The position numbers were made by a program, and so were the translations under genes. Below are positions 45,254 through 53,437 of a stretch of DNA of 64,000 bases, piece by piece (within the stretch, counting starts at the first letter, position 1; the number at the start of each line of letters is the position of its first letter). The notes under the pieces were generated by a model that saw nothing but the letters and a program-made list of their open reading frames with translations, searched no databases and was not told the origin of the DNA. Source of the stretch: Paenibacillus sp. CF384 (lineage in GTDB: Bacteria; Bacillota; Bacilli; Paenibacillales; Paenibacillaceae); the NCBI RefSeq assembly GCF_900106745.1, contig NZ_FNNV01000005.1, forward strand, positions 186,001-250,000, read 5' to 3'.

Positions 45254-45733
45254 ATGCCCATTCAATTTCTGGATTCTCGTATTTCCATTCATAGTAACGA
45301 ATTCGGCGGATCAGACCCATTATCCGATTTGCCTCTGTTAATCGGGGACATCGGTCTGCAAGTTTTGGCTGCAATTCCACTTAACACATCCAACGTCCGC
45401 GTTGCTTTGACAGGGACGGCCGTTATCGATTTCGCACCGGCGGTAGAGCCTGAAGAAGGGATTCTAGACCCTACTGTCGTGACGCTCACTGTGGAACGCG
45501 GTGGCGACGGCACTGCCGGAACAGGTGTCACGATCCTCAATGAACAGTTTGAAATTTATCGTTGGAGCACTTTGTTCCCGATCTCTGTATCCGCTGCCGA
45601 TTTCCCGCCGGCCGCTGATGTATTAGGCCATCAAATTCGTTACACGCTGTTTATTGCCGTAGACGGTTATTTCAGTCTCGTTCTAGGCGGCCCTGCCGTA
45701 TTTAACGGCATCGCTTCTGCCGGAACGACCTAG
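45254..45733 (+). CDS. Unknown protein, beta-rich, 159 aa
   Basis: I place the start at 45254 (MPIQFLDSRISIH), where GGAGGTGATTAT gives a near-perfect ribosome binding site. The product is rich in beta-branched residues with no signal peptide, helix or motif I recognise: VALTGTAVIDFAPAVEPEEG, LTVERGGDGTAGTGVTILNE. Similar single-domain proteins in Paenibacillus are uncharacterised; a spore-surface or structural role would be only a guess. It converges on the aldehyde dehydrogenase gene. Confidence 0.75.
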   Translation: MPIQFLDSRISIHSNEFGGSDPLSDLPLLIGDIGLQVLAAIPLNTSNVRVALTGTAVIDFAPAVEPEEGILDPTVVTLTVERGGDGTAGTGVTILNEQFEIYRWSTLFPISVSAADFPPAADVLGHQIRYTLFIAVDGYFSLVLGGPAVFNGIASAGTT

Positions 45734-45749
45734 AGCTCTTCAATTAAAG

Positions 45750-45795
45750 AAAAGGCCAATGATCGGAAGCGATGCTTCTCGTTCATTGGCCTTTT
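45750..45795. terminator. Bidirectional intrinsic terminator
   Basis: The 13-bp arms AAAAGGCCAATGA and TCATTGGCCTTTT bracket a partly paired loop between convergent genes. Confidence 0.92.
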
Positions 45796-45809
45796 CCTAA
45801 GCTTCAAAG

Positions 45810-47291
45810 TTATTGCATATTTATCCAGACGCTCTTGACTTCGGTGTAGTTGCGAAGCGCGTAGTCGCCCATTTCGCGTCCGATGCCAGACTGCTTATAG
45901 CCGCCAAAAGGAGAAGCAGCGTCAAACATATTGTAGCAGTTCACCCACACCGTGCCTGCGCGAAGCCGGTTGGCTACATAGTGCGCATTCTTTAGATTCT
46001 CTGTCCACAGACCGGCGGCAAGTCCGTATTCACTGTTATTGGCGCGATCGATCACATCATCGATGGATTCGAACGGAATCGCGCACACAACCGGACCGAA
46101 GATTTCTTCGCGGGCGATGGTCATCGATTCGTCAACGTCGGCAAAAATCGTCGGTTTGACATAATAGCCGGCATCAAATCGATCCTCCCCGCCGCAAACA
46201 AGCTCCGCGCCTTCCACTCGACCTTGGCGAATATAGCCGAGTACTTTTTGCTGCTGCTCCAGTGATACCAGCGGACCCATCTCCGTGTCAGCGTGAATGC
46301 CGGGTCCCTGTTTAATTTGGGCTGCAAAGGAAGCCATGTCAGCAACCACGTTATCATAGGCTTTTTTCTGAACGTATACGCGGCTTCCGGCGCAGCATAC
46401 CTGACCTTGGTTAAACATCACGCCCCCGAGTGCACCGGGGATCGCGCGGGAGAGATCCGCATCCGGCAATATGATGTTCGGTGATTTGCCCCCAAGCTCG
46501 AGGGTTACGCGTTTCACATGGTCCGCCGCTTGACGCGCAATGAGTTTGCCGACTTCCGTGGACCCGGTGAAGGCAATCTTATTCACATCGGGGTGATTGA
46601 CAAGCGCCTGGCCTGCCGTTTCGCCAAAGCCCGGAACAATGTTAACGACGCCATCCGGAAAGCCCGCTTCTTGAATGAGCTTTGCCAAATATATCGCGGA
46701 CAACGGCGTTTGTTCTGCCGGCTTTAATACGACGGTACAGCCTGTGGCAAGGGCGGGACCCAGTTTCCATGCCGCCATTAACAGCGGGAAGTTCCACGGG
46801 ATAATTTGTCCGACAACGCCGACGGGCTCATGTCTGGTGTAGTTGAAATACTCGCCGGCAACGGGAATCGTTTGCCCGGTAATTTTGGTTGCCCATCCCC
46901 CGTAGTAGCGGAAATGATCGATGGCAAGCGGAAGATCGGCTGCTCGCGTTTCGCGGATCGGTTTGCCGTTATCGAGCGACTCGAGCTGTGCAATCTCTTC
47001 ACGGTTTGCTTCAATTAAATCGGCGAGTTTAAATAGTAGACGACCGCGCTCAGAAGCGCTCATTGTACGCCAAGGACCACTTTCAAAGGCTTGTCTTGCG
47101 GCAGCAACGGCGCGGTTAATATCCTCTTCCTGGCCCTCGTGCACCTGAGCAAGCGGCTTTCCGGTTGCCGGGTTATAGCTTACGAATGTTTTGCCTTCAG
47201 CTGAAGGTACAAATTGACCATTGATAAATAGCTGCTGCGGCTGCTTGAGTAGATCCTCAATCGATTGATTTACTTTAACTTCCTGTGCCAT
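45810..47291 (-). CDS. NAD(P)-dependent aldehyde dehydrogenase
   Basis: A 493-aa aldehyde dehydrogenase. The catalytic Cys is in FNQGQVCCAGSRVYV, the general base Glu in TLELGGKSPNI, and NAD binding is by PWNFPLLMAAWKLGPAL and FTGSTEVGK. Start at ATG 47291 (GGAGGG 10 nt upstream). It resembles the DhaS/betaine-aldehyde group of broad-range enzymes; the substrate is not deducible. Single gene, ended by a strong shared terminator. Confidence 0.93.
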   Translation of the reverse strand: MAQEVKVNQSIEDLLKQPQQLFINGQFVPSAEGKTFVSYNPATGKPLAQVHEGQEEDINRAVAAARQAFESGPWRTMSASERGRLLFKLADLIEANREEIAQLESLDNGKPIRETRAADLPLAIDHFRYYGGWATKITGQTIPVAGEYFNYTRHEPVGVVGQIIPWNFPLLMAAWKLGPALATGCTVVLKPAEQTPLSAIYLAKLIQEAGFPDGVVNIVPGFGETAGQALVNHPDVNKIAFTGSTEVGKLIARQAADHVKRVTLELGGKSPNIILPDADLSRAIPGALGGVMFNQGQVCCAGSRVYVQKKAYDNVVADMASFAAQIKQGPGIHADTEMGPLVSLEQQQKVLGYIRQGRVEGAELVCGGEDRFDAGYYVKPTIFADVDESMTIAREEIFGPVVCAIPFESIDDVIDRANNSEYGLAAGLWTENLKNAHYVANRLRAGTVWVNCYNMFDAASPFGGYKQSGIGREMGDYALRNYTEVKSVWINMQ

Positions 47292-47401
47292 TCGTTGACA
47301 TCCCTCCAATTGGATTGTAGTTATGTTCACTCAATCTCAAATATATGGAGGAATGTCCCATTTCATAACTGCACATAGTGACAAGACGTCATAATACTTC
47401 A

Positions 47402-48022
47402 TTAAGAAAGCACAGCTAATGTCGCCTTCCAATTACGGCGCATTCGTGCCATGACACGTTCATGACCCTCAATTTGGTCTGCCAGTTCCGATAAAGCCCG
47501 CTGAACCTGTGACGTATATCGCTGAAATTCACGATCAGGCAACAGCTCCGCTCCTTCACGAATAATCGCATCCGACAACCGAAGTGCAGGAGACGTAGGC
47601 ACGATGCGCATCCTCAGACGGACCGCTACCCTCCGCAGCTGCTTCCCGCACCGGCCGCCGCCATGACCGCCGTAGGTTACAATCATGACGGGCTTGTCCC
47701 GCCACTCGTGGTAAAGATGATCGATCGCGTTCTTGAGGACCGCCGGATACCCCCAATTATACTGAGGCGTGACGACAATCAGGCCGCTTGCACTCTTGAT
47801 CTTCTCGCTCCAAGCGTGCGTGTGCGGCTGGCTGTAGGTTACCAATGCGGGAATGCCCGGTTCATCGTCCATCGGCAGCGGCCATTTCGCCAAATCGATT
47901 ATCTCGTATTCGTAATTTGAATTAGCTCGTCCGATGGACTCGATCCATGCCGTGATTTTCGGGCAATTTCTCCCCGCTCGTGTGCTCCCCATAATCAGGA
48001 GAACCGTCTTCTTCTGTTCCAT
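47402..48022 (-). CDS. NADPH-dependent FMN reductase (flavodoxin-like)
   Basis: A 206-aa protein. LLIMGSTRAGRNCPKI is the FMN phosphate loop, and VVTPQYNWGYPAVLKNAIDHLYHEW the isoalloxazine-side motif of the NADPH_FMN_red family. Such enzymes reduce quinones, azo dyes or chromate. It is divergent from a marR gene, with an elaborate operator between, so redox- or phenolic-stress control is likely. Confidence 0.9.
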   Translation of the reverse strand: MEQKKTVLLIMGSTRAGRNCPKITAWIESIGRANSNYEYEIIDLAKWPLPMDDEPGIPALVTYSQPHTHAWSEKIKSASGLIVVTPQYNWGYPAVLKNAIDHLYHEWRDKPVMIVTYGGHGGGRCGKQLRRVAVRLRMRIVPTSPALRLSDAIIREGAELLPDREFQRYTSQVQRALSELADQIEGHERVMARMRRNWKATLAVLS

Positions 48023-48102
48023 GATTACACCTTCATTTCTTCAAATCATTCTCATCCATTTATTCCGTACGTTCCTTATCCAATAGCCATATCCTACACT
48101 AT

Positions 48103-48156
48103 TAGTACGTGACACAAACTACGTGTTACAAACAATATAGTTGGTGTGACGTACTA
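48103..48156. promoter_or_regulatory. MarR-type operator with three half-sites
   Basis: A 19-bp arm TAGTACGTGACACAAACTA (48103-48121) is repeated in inverted form at 48138-48156 with two mismatches. A second, direct copy of the half-site (ACGTGTTACAAACA) starts at 48121, 14 bp after the first. It lies in the 217-bp gap between the divergent reductase and MarR genes. Confidence 0.7.
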
Positions 48157-48239
48157 TGTCAATGACTTTTATGATAAAATGAATATCGACTAAGGCTTAC
48201 AGGCTTCACACGACTATCTAAGCTTAAATGGAGTGAATC

Positions 48240-48686
48240 ATGGTGAACCACAATAACGCTGCTCCCCAGGAAAATCTGTCGATCATGGATAGTATGGTCC
48301 AATTATCCTTTCTTGTTCAAGGCATCCTTAATGGAGTCGGAGCTGAATACGATGTTTCCATCATACAGATTCGATTGTTCGGCATTTTACGAGATCGAGA
48401 ACTAAACATGCTGCAGCTCGCGCAGTACCTCGGCCTCGACAAATCCAGCATTACCGGACTTATCAATCGAGCGGAGCGCCGAGGGCTTGTTGAACGCAGC
48501 AATTCCCCGCACGATCGCCGCGTCAATTATGTAAAGGTGACTGCCGAAGGACGACAAATCATTCAGACCGTAAGCAGTAAGATCCAACATCAAATACAAG
48601 CCATAACGGATAACCTGAATGAAGATGAGCGCTCACAGTTCATTGCTCTTGCTTCTAAAATGCTGCTTCCTTCAGGCCGATCGTAG
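48240..48686 (+). CDS. MarR-family transcriptional regulator
   Basis: A 148-aa winged-helix dimer: LNMLQLAQYLGLDKSSITGLINRAERRGLVERS as recognition helices and DRRVNYVKVTAEGR as the wing. No Cys is conserved near the N-terminus, so a thiol switch of the OhrR kind is not evident. It likely represses itself and the divergent FMN reductase. GGAGTG lies before ATG. Confidence 0.93.
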   Translation: MVNHNNAAPQENLSIMDSMVQLSFLVQGILNGVGAEYDVSIIQIRLFGILRDRELNMLQLAQYLGLDKSSITGLINRAERRGLVERSNSPHDRRVNYVKVTAEGRQIIQTVSSKIQHQIQAITDNLNEDERSQFIALASKMLLPSGRS

Positions 48687-48720
48687 TTCATTATTCACTT
48701 CTGTTCCTGAATGAAGACAG

Positions 48721-48748
48721 AACGGCGACCGATTGATCGGCCGCCGTT
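48721..48748 (+). terminator. Intrinsic terminator of marR
   Basis: AACGGCG-CCGAT pairs with ATCGG-CGCCGTT (one internal mismatch) and is followed by TTGTTGTTTT. Confidence 0.85.
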
Positions 48749-48756
48749 TTGTTGTT

Positions 48757-49740
48757 TTAAATGATATTGTAACTCTGAAATTCATGAACAAAGCCTTCCA
48801 GCCAATCTTCTGAATAATCAAGAACTCCAGAATCCGTGGGGATAAAACTCGTATCAAGTCCCATCACCCATAAGCGACGAACAATCATAAATAATTGAAT
48901 CGCCTCTTCATCCTGGACGGTGAAGCTTCTGACTGATCGATAACCTGCCATAAATGCATCCCAGAGCGGCTCTTTCTTATCCGTTAATTGACGCTTTCTC
49001 CCCCGGACTTGAGCTAAATCATAGGCCCGCCACCCTCTTGCAGCCCATTCAAAGTCGTAATGAGTGAAATGCTTATCCAATTGAAATGCATTGTTATTTC
49101 CGTGCATATCGCCATGACACAGCCCCCAATCCAAACCTTGTTTGGCTGCTTGATTGACCCGTTCTATCAACTCGTTAGCAAATCGTTGCAGGAAGTTTGC
49201 AGCCGGACTTTCCTCGCCTATGTAGGTCAAGATTCGAGCCAGAGGTTGAGAAATGAGAACATTCGTGTCCAACTCGTACCTGGGTTCGTTTAAAATAACT
49301 TGATCCATAGCCATGTGCAGTTCGCCAGCCGAAATTCCAAAAGCATAACAGGATTCCTCATCTTGCAGTACGTTTTCCACCCCATCGATATAGCGGAAAA
49401 TAACCGCAATTCTTTTCCCCTCTGGTGCATCAATGACGGTATGTAAACTATTGTCTACCTTAGCTATTGGCTCCGATACTTTTGTATTCATTGCGCTAAG
49501 GATGCTTTTTAATTGAATTAACACGGATAGCTCCGCTATTACGTCGCTTTCATGAACGGCAAGCCGGTAAATACGCAGCATGTATGTCCCATTGGAAGTC
49601 CGAATTCTGTAAGTATCATTTAGTCCTCGTAACCAGAACAAACATTCATGCCAAGGTCCGATGTTATAATTGCCGCTTAAGCAATATGCTAAGTATTTGG
49701 GATCAAGTACGGAACGCAGAGCCATTGGTTGATTGTACAT
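48757..49740 (-). CDS. Aminoglycoside-phosphotransferase-fold kinase
   Basis: A 327-aa APH/choline-kinase-fold protein. TYMLRIYR provides the ATP-binding Lys/Arg strand, GLCHGDMHGNNNAF the catalytic-loop Asp and Asn, and HYDFEWAARGWRAYDLA the metal-binding Asp. Related proteins phosphorylate homoserine, choline or antibiotics; no resistance claim can be made. GAGGT precedes ATG. Single gene. Confidence 0.85.
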   Translation of the reverse strand: MYNQPMALRSVLDPKYLAYCLSGNYNIGPWHECLFWLRGLNDTYRIRTSNGTYMLRIYRLAVHESDVIAELSVLIQLKSILSAMNTKVSEPIAKVDNSLHTVIDAPEGKRIAVIFRYIDGVENVLQDEESCYAFGISAGELHMAMDQVILNEPRYELDTNVLISQPLARILTYIGEESPAANFLQRFANELIERVNQAAKQGLDWGLCHGDMHGNNNAFQLDKHFTHYDFEWAARGWRAYDLAQVRGRKRQLTDKKEPLWDAFMAGYRSVRSFTVQDEEAIQLFMIVRRLWVMGLDTSFIPTDSGVLDYSEDWLEGFVHEFQSYNII

Positions 49741-49911
49741 GTTTAGGTACCTCTCTTATCCTGAATATATGAAGAACCGCTGGGCAAACCATACGGCGCT
49801 AATTCATATTCTAGGCGAAGCTCTCACGAGCAGATAGAGAACAAATGAGTATAAACTATTTACAGCCCACCGGACACGGCAACCACATTGCCAAAAAATT
49901 TATTCTCCTAC

Positions 49912-49939
49912 TGAACCTTTTTCCATCATGGAGCGAAAT
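49912..49939 (+). promoter_or_regulatory. Candidate ECF sigma autoregulatory promoter
   Basis: TGAACC and CGAAAT are 16 bp apart, 33 bp upstream of the sigma-factor start codon, similar to the TGAAAC/CGTA layout of Bacillus ECF promoters. The -10 part is weak. Confidence 0.35.
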
Positions 49940-49971
49940 AAGAGTTGTAACACGTTCAGGAGGGGCCCCTA

Positions 49972-50535
49972 TTGAATGATAAAGAATTAATTCCACTGCT
50001 TAGAAATGCGACGTTAGGCGATGAGTCGGCTTTTCAGCTTGTCTATCAGGCGACTCACCAAGATGTCTATCGAACGGTAGCTTTTCTCGTTTACAACAAA
50101 CAGGACATTGAGGACATAGTCAATGAGGTTTATCTGCGAATGTGGCGGTCGTTCCACACCTACGACTCGAGCCGGCCATTCCGATTCTGGTTGCACGGGA
50201 TCACTGTACATCAGGTCCAAGATTGGAAGAGAAAGGCTTGGCGGCGAATTCGGCTCCTTGAACGCAACCGCCAGACGACTGGTGAAGCCATCGACTGGAC
50301 GGACAAGACTGTCCTGCAGTCCGAAATGCAGCATGAGCTGTTCAGCCATGTCCGCCAGTTGTCATACAAACTACGAGTCGTCATCATCCTGCGTTATTTG
50401 CACGACTATACGCTGGAAGAAATCGCAGCTATGCTGCAAATCCCCGTTGGCACAGTGAAATCCAGGCAGCATCTGGCTCTGAAAGAACTACGGAACCGAT
50501 TCAAATCGACGGGAGGAGACGCGTATGTCTATTGA
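49972..50535 (+). CDS. ECF-type RNA polymerase sigma factor
   Basis: A 187-aa sigma-70 family protein. Region 2 spans about 20-85 (DIEDIVNEVYLRMWRSFHTYD, FRFWLHGITVHQVQDWKRK). Region 4 spans about 120-175 (LRVVIILRYLHDYTLEEIAAMLQIPVGTVKSRQHLALKELR). The start codon is TTG, 8 nt after AGGAGG. Its end overlaps the next gene by 11 bp, and that product looks like a membrane anti-sigma partner. The stimulus is unknown. Confidence 0.92.
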   Translation: MNDKELIPLLRNATLGDESAFQLVYQATHQDVYRTVAFLVYNKQDIEDIVNEVYLRMWRSFHTYDSSRPFRFWLHGITVHQVQDWKRKAWRRIRLLERNRQTTGEAIDWTDKTVLQSEMQHELFSHVRQLSYKLRVVIILRYLHDYTLEEIAAMLQIPVGTVKSRQHLALKELRNRFKSTGGDAYVY

Positions 50536-51025
50536 CAAGCAGTTGCGTGAAGAGCTTCGTCAGGTGGCAGATTCGATGCAGTGTCCTCCCGATTTGTATG
50601 GACGTGTCCAACAATCCTATCGACACTATGCGAACGAAAAGAGAGGGAAATCCATGAAAAAACGAATTCTCATAGGAATTGCGGCAATCATAATCCTGAT
50701 TCCAACCGCCGCATATGCCGGTACCTATCTGGCTAATGATATCTTCGGTTCTTCTAAAACCATTGAAGAGCATGGCGGTACGCAAGAGGATTACAAAGAG
50801 ATTGAGGGCATGCTTCAGGCCGCAAAAGGCAAGCTCACGGAAGACGAGTTCAAGGAGTATACGGAACTGACCAAGCAGCTTGTGCAGTTAAAGCTGAAAA
50901 TTACTGATGAAAACGGAGTTGTACACGAGGAGAAACTGACTAAAGAAGAACAGCAGCAGTTTAAGCAGCTTGCCTCCAAGCTTGCCCCGTTCTTCGAGAA
51001 GATTAATGAGACCGCTAAACCGTAA
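50525..51025 (+). CDS. DUF3600-like membrane protein, probable anti-sigma factor
   Basis: A 166-aa protein: cytosolic N-terminus (1-44), one membrane helix (about 45-69, RILIGIAAIIILIPTAAYAG), and an outer, Lys/Glu-rich helical domain (about 80-166, with ETKQLVQLKLKITDENG-like coiled segments). DUF3600-type proteins occur next to sigma factors in Bacillus. The overlap with the sigma gene supports a regulator role. It has no zinc anti-sigma motif. Confidence 0.8.
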   Translation: MSIDKQLREELRQVADSMQCPPDLYGRVQQSYRHYANEKRGKSMKKRILIGIAAIIILIPTAAYAGTYLANDIFGSSKTIEEHGGTQEDYKEIEGMLQAAKGKLTEDEFKEYTELTKQLVQLKLKITDENGVVHEEKLTKEEQQQFKQLASKLAPFFEKINETAKP

Positions 51026-51047
51026 GAACTTTATATCACGTAACAAG

Positions 51048-51081
51048 AAAGAAACCCGGCATATTCTAGCCGGGTTTCTTT
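51048..51081. terminator. Bidirectional intrinsic terminator
   Basis: The 13-bp perfect arms AAAGAAACCCGGC and GCCGGGTTTCTTT with an 8-nt loop lie between convergent genes. Confidence 0.92.
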
Positions 51082-51090
51082 CTGAATATC

Positions 51091-51279
51091 CTATTTCTTC
51101 TGATTTTTGCGGATCCGGGAGAAGACCACGAGTCCGGCAATCAACATGGCTATGTAACCCATGTTTTGGGCTGCTTCGGATTTCATGCCCAGCACCATGC
51201 AAAGATTGGTAACCAAGCTCTTCGTCAGGAGCGCAATCGCAATCAGCATAATCGGACGAAGAATATTGAACTTATTCAT
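51091..51279 (-). CDS. Small two-helix membrane protein, 62 aa
   Basis: MNKFNILRPIMLIAIALLTKSL and AAQNMGYIAMLIAGLVVFSRI form two membrane helices, with a basic tail. I chose ATG 51279, because GAAAGG lies 9 nt upstream; the earlier ATG at 51288 abuts it. Unknown function; typical of short Firmicute membrane proteins. It shares a terminator with the sigma/anti-sigma operon. Confidence 0.65.
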   Translation of the reverse strand: MNKFNILRPIMLIAIALLTKSLVTNLCMVLGMKSEAAQNMGYIAMLIAGLVVFSRIRKNQKK

Positions 51280-51467
51280 GTATGCCATCCTTTCGTTATC
51301 TAGCTAATAAATTCTCATGCACCCTGCTGCTTTCCCAATTATTCATTACTCTTACGGAATATAGGGTCTATGGTTTCGTTTCCTAGACTTCATTCTTGCT
51401 TTCCATTCATGATTCTCTCATGAATCCCCTTGCATTACTACCGCAACAGTGCGATATCGCACCTGCC

Positions 51468-51660
51468 CTAATTCTAACTAACCGTACAGGCCTTATTTGA
51501 TCTCAAAATAACGATTTGAAATTCTAACGAACCCTACAGGTCTTATCTGCTCGAAAACTCGTGTATTTCTTCCAATTTCGGGGAAATAAGGCCTCTGTGG
51601 TTCGTTAGAATAATGGAAGGGCCGATTTCTCCAAAATAAGACCTCCACGGTTCGTTAGCG
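51468..51660. repeat. Mirror palindrome array D (50-bp unit)
   Basis: Two direct copies with TTCTAAC(T/G)AACC start at 51471 and 51521 (50 bp apart) and are followed by two inverted copies ending GGTTCGTTAG at 51611 and 51658 (also 50 bp apart). Each unit has CTAACGAACC, a short variable core, then AGG(C/T)CTTAT. The two halves face each other, making one large imperfect hairpin. It ends about 30 bp before the stop codon of the next minus-strand gene. The remainder of the 410-bp gap (51280-51467) holds nothing I recognise. Confidence 0.82.
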
Positions 51661-51690
51661 TTTCATTCACACCATCGAGCCTTTTCCGTG

Positions 51691-53034
51691 CTACGGAAGT
51701 TCAATCCGAATGAGTTCGACTTCCTTATTATTGCTGCAGATAAGTACACAAGGAAAAACATACGGAACATAAGAGCCTGTGCCCCCGAGATCGATACGTG
51801 TATACTGTTCGTCCCCATGTTGGACGATCTGACTACCCATAATTGTAAGTGATAGTTCACTCATTGCTTTTAAAGGCAGCAATAATGCTTTCACTCGTTT
51901 ACCTTCCCTTTCAATTAAACACCCTTCATTGAGATAGACCACAAACTTGGTTTCATCGTCTTGAAAGTCTACGGGATTTATTACATAAATTTCTACAATT
52001 CTACCGTCTCTCTTGTATACATAATGACCATCTCTCTTCATGAAGAATTTGCTCATTCCCTTAACGATCCGAAACGTTTTCCCATGAAAAGTGCCATAAG
52101 CGAAGAGCGCAACAGCCATTCCGATTACGAGCATATTATTCGTGGGTTCATCCTTCAAATACATCATGTATGCTGAAGAAATCTCATACAGATTCCTTAA
52201 GCTGAATGGAATGGATGCCGTCAGAAATAGATTTGTAATCATAGCGATGAAAATTTGCAAGGCACACAATAGCCCAACAACGAACCTGATCGGCCAAACG
52301 ATAACTTCCTCATGGACATTCTTCTGATAGAAATAAAGCACAAACATAAGCCCGAATAACGGAATTAATATGAAATTCGTTTTTAGCAAATAGATCGAGA
52401 TCCCATAAACCAATCCCCACAAGAGTACGAACAGCGTTAATTTAAGAATCGAGATAAGCCGGTTGGGTTCTCCCTGTTTCTCTATTTCTGGCTGATTCTC
52501 TTGAGATAGATCAAGATCAGTCGGCTGCAATTTCAATTGTGCTCTAATCGTGGAATACAACGTTTCAATATCGAGGGAAGGGAATTGGGCAATCGGAATT
52601 CGGATGGAGAACATCCCGCCGTACGTATTGTTGATTTCAGACAAGAAGGATTGCTTTCTTTTCTTGATTTGTTCCTTTAGGATCAGTCCGATAACCGTAT
52701 TACGCTGTATGGAAAAGACCTGTACGTCATAGATCTCCATCCAATTCGCTCGCTTAGTCCCAAATGCGGTCCTAATTTCAATCCCATTCTGGGTTATCTT
52801 TAGTGTCTGTAGTCGTAGTACCCCTATAAACAACCATGCATATAAGAAAAAAGCGATTGCGAATATCCAGATTAACTTAAAAGCGACATTGAAATAAACT
52901 CCATCAATAGGGAGAAACAAAAATGCTCCGAACAATCCAATCATGAATAGGAGAAGGACATGCATGGACCACTTCAGTTTGGCATGTTGTTCAATTGGTA
53001 AAGTATAGTTTCCGTTTTCAAGTTGTAATTCCAT
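51691..53034 (-). CDS. Polytopic membrane protein with PH-like domain, unknown function
   Basis: A 447-aa product (start at MELQLENG; the frame is open to 53070). About six membrane helices: two at 20-65, two near 190-235, one near 245-270 and one near 305-320. Between the first and second pair is a bacterial-PH-like module (LKITQNGIEIRTAFGTKRANWMEIYDVQVFS). Such proteins are mostly uncharacterised in Bacillales. Base composition is lower in GC than the neighbours. GAGGTGG is rather far upstream, so the start is uncertain. Confidence 0.7.
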   Translation of the reverse strand: MELQLENGNYTLPIEQHAKLKWSMHVLLLFMIGLFGAFLFLPIDGVYFNVAFKLIWIFAIAFFLYAWLFIGVLRLQTLKITQNGIEIRTAFGTKRANWMEIYDVQVFSIQRNTVIGLILKEQIKKRKQSFLSEINNTYGGMFSIRIPIAQFPSLDIETLYSTIRAQLKLQPTDLDLSQENQPEIEKQGEPNRLISILKLTLFVLLWGLVYGISIYLLKTNFILIPLFGLMFVLYFYQKNVHEEVIVWPIRFVVGLLCALQIFIAMITNLFLTASIPFSLRNLYEISSAYMMYLKDEPTNNMLVIGMAVALFAYGTFHGKTFRIVKGMSKFFMKRDGHYVYKRDGRIVEIYVINPVDFQDDETKFVVYLNEGCLIEREGKRVKALLLPLKAMSELSLTIMGSQIVQHGDEQYTRIDLGGTGSYVPYVFPCVLICSNNKEVELIRIELP

Positions 53035-53135
53035 CACTGTGGCCAGCCACCTCAATGCAGTCAATCTCATTTACCATACTCACTACGTCTACTCCTTGGA
53101 TTTGTATTGGATGTTGGATGGCTACACGCAATGAA

Positions 53136-53392
53136 GCCGCCTATCATGCCGGCAGCTTCATCTTTGGTTTCCCAATATTGCCTATTCATTCTGTAACGGT
53201 TGTGAGCGTGACTATTTCATGAAATGGACCCTTTTTAAAAAGCTAACGGTTGTGAGAATCGTTATTCGATGCGTGATGGTTGATTTCGATCAAAAAATCC
53301 CCAAATAAGTCCGCTAGCAACCGTTAGAAAATAAAAACGGATTTTTTAGGCCAAATAAGCACTCCCACAACCGTTAGAGTTTGATAGGCGGC
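53136..53392. repeat. Mirror palindrome array E (50-bp unit) with flanking inverted repeats
   Basis: Perfect 10-bp inverted repeats GCCGCCTATC (53136-53145) and GATAGGCGGC (53383-53392) bound the element. Inside are two direct copies of TAACGGTTGTGAG (53194, 53244) and two inverted copies of AACCGTTAG (53319, 53369), each pair 50 bp apart. The units share CTAACG...CTTATTTG with array D but have another core. The 400-bp gap (53035-53437) contains nothing else recognisable. Confidence 0.82.
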
Positions 53393-53437
53393 TCATATCG
53401 GCATCAACCAGCATCCATAGTGACTCCAACGATCGAT

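Noticed and set aside
53136-53392. Insertion sequence or MITE bounded by the 10-bp inverted repeats
   Set aside because: No transposase and no clear target-site duplication; internal 50-bp mirror units explain the structure better. A MITE origin cannot be excluded.
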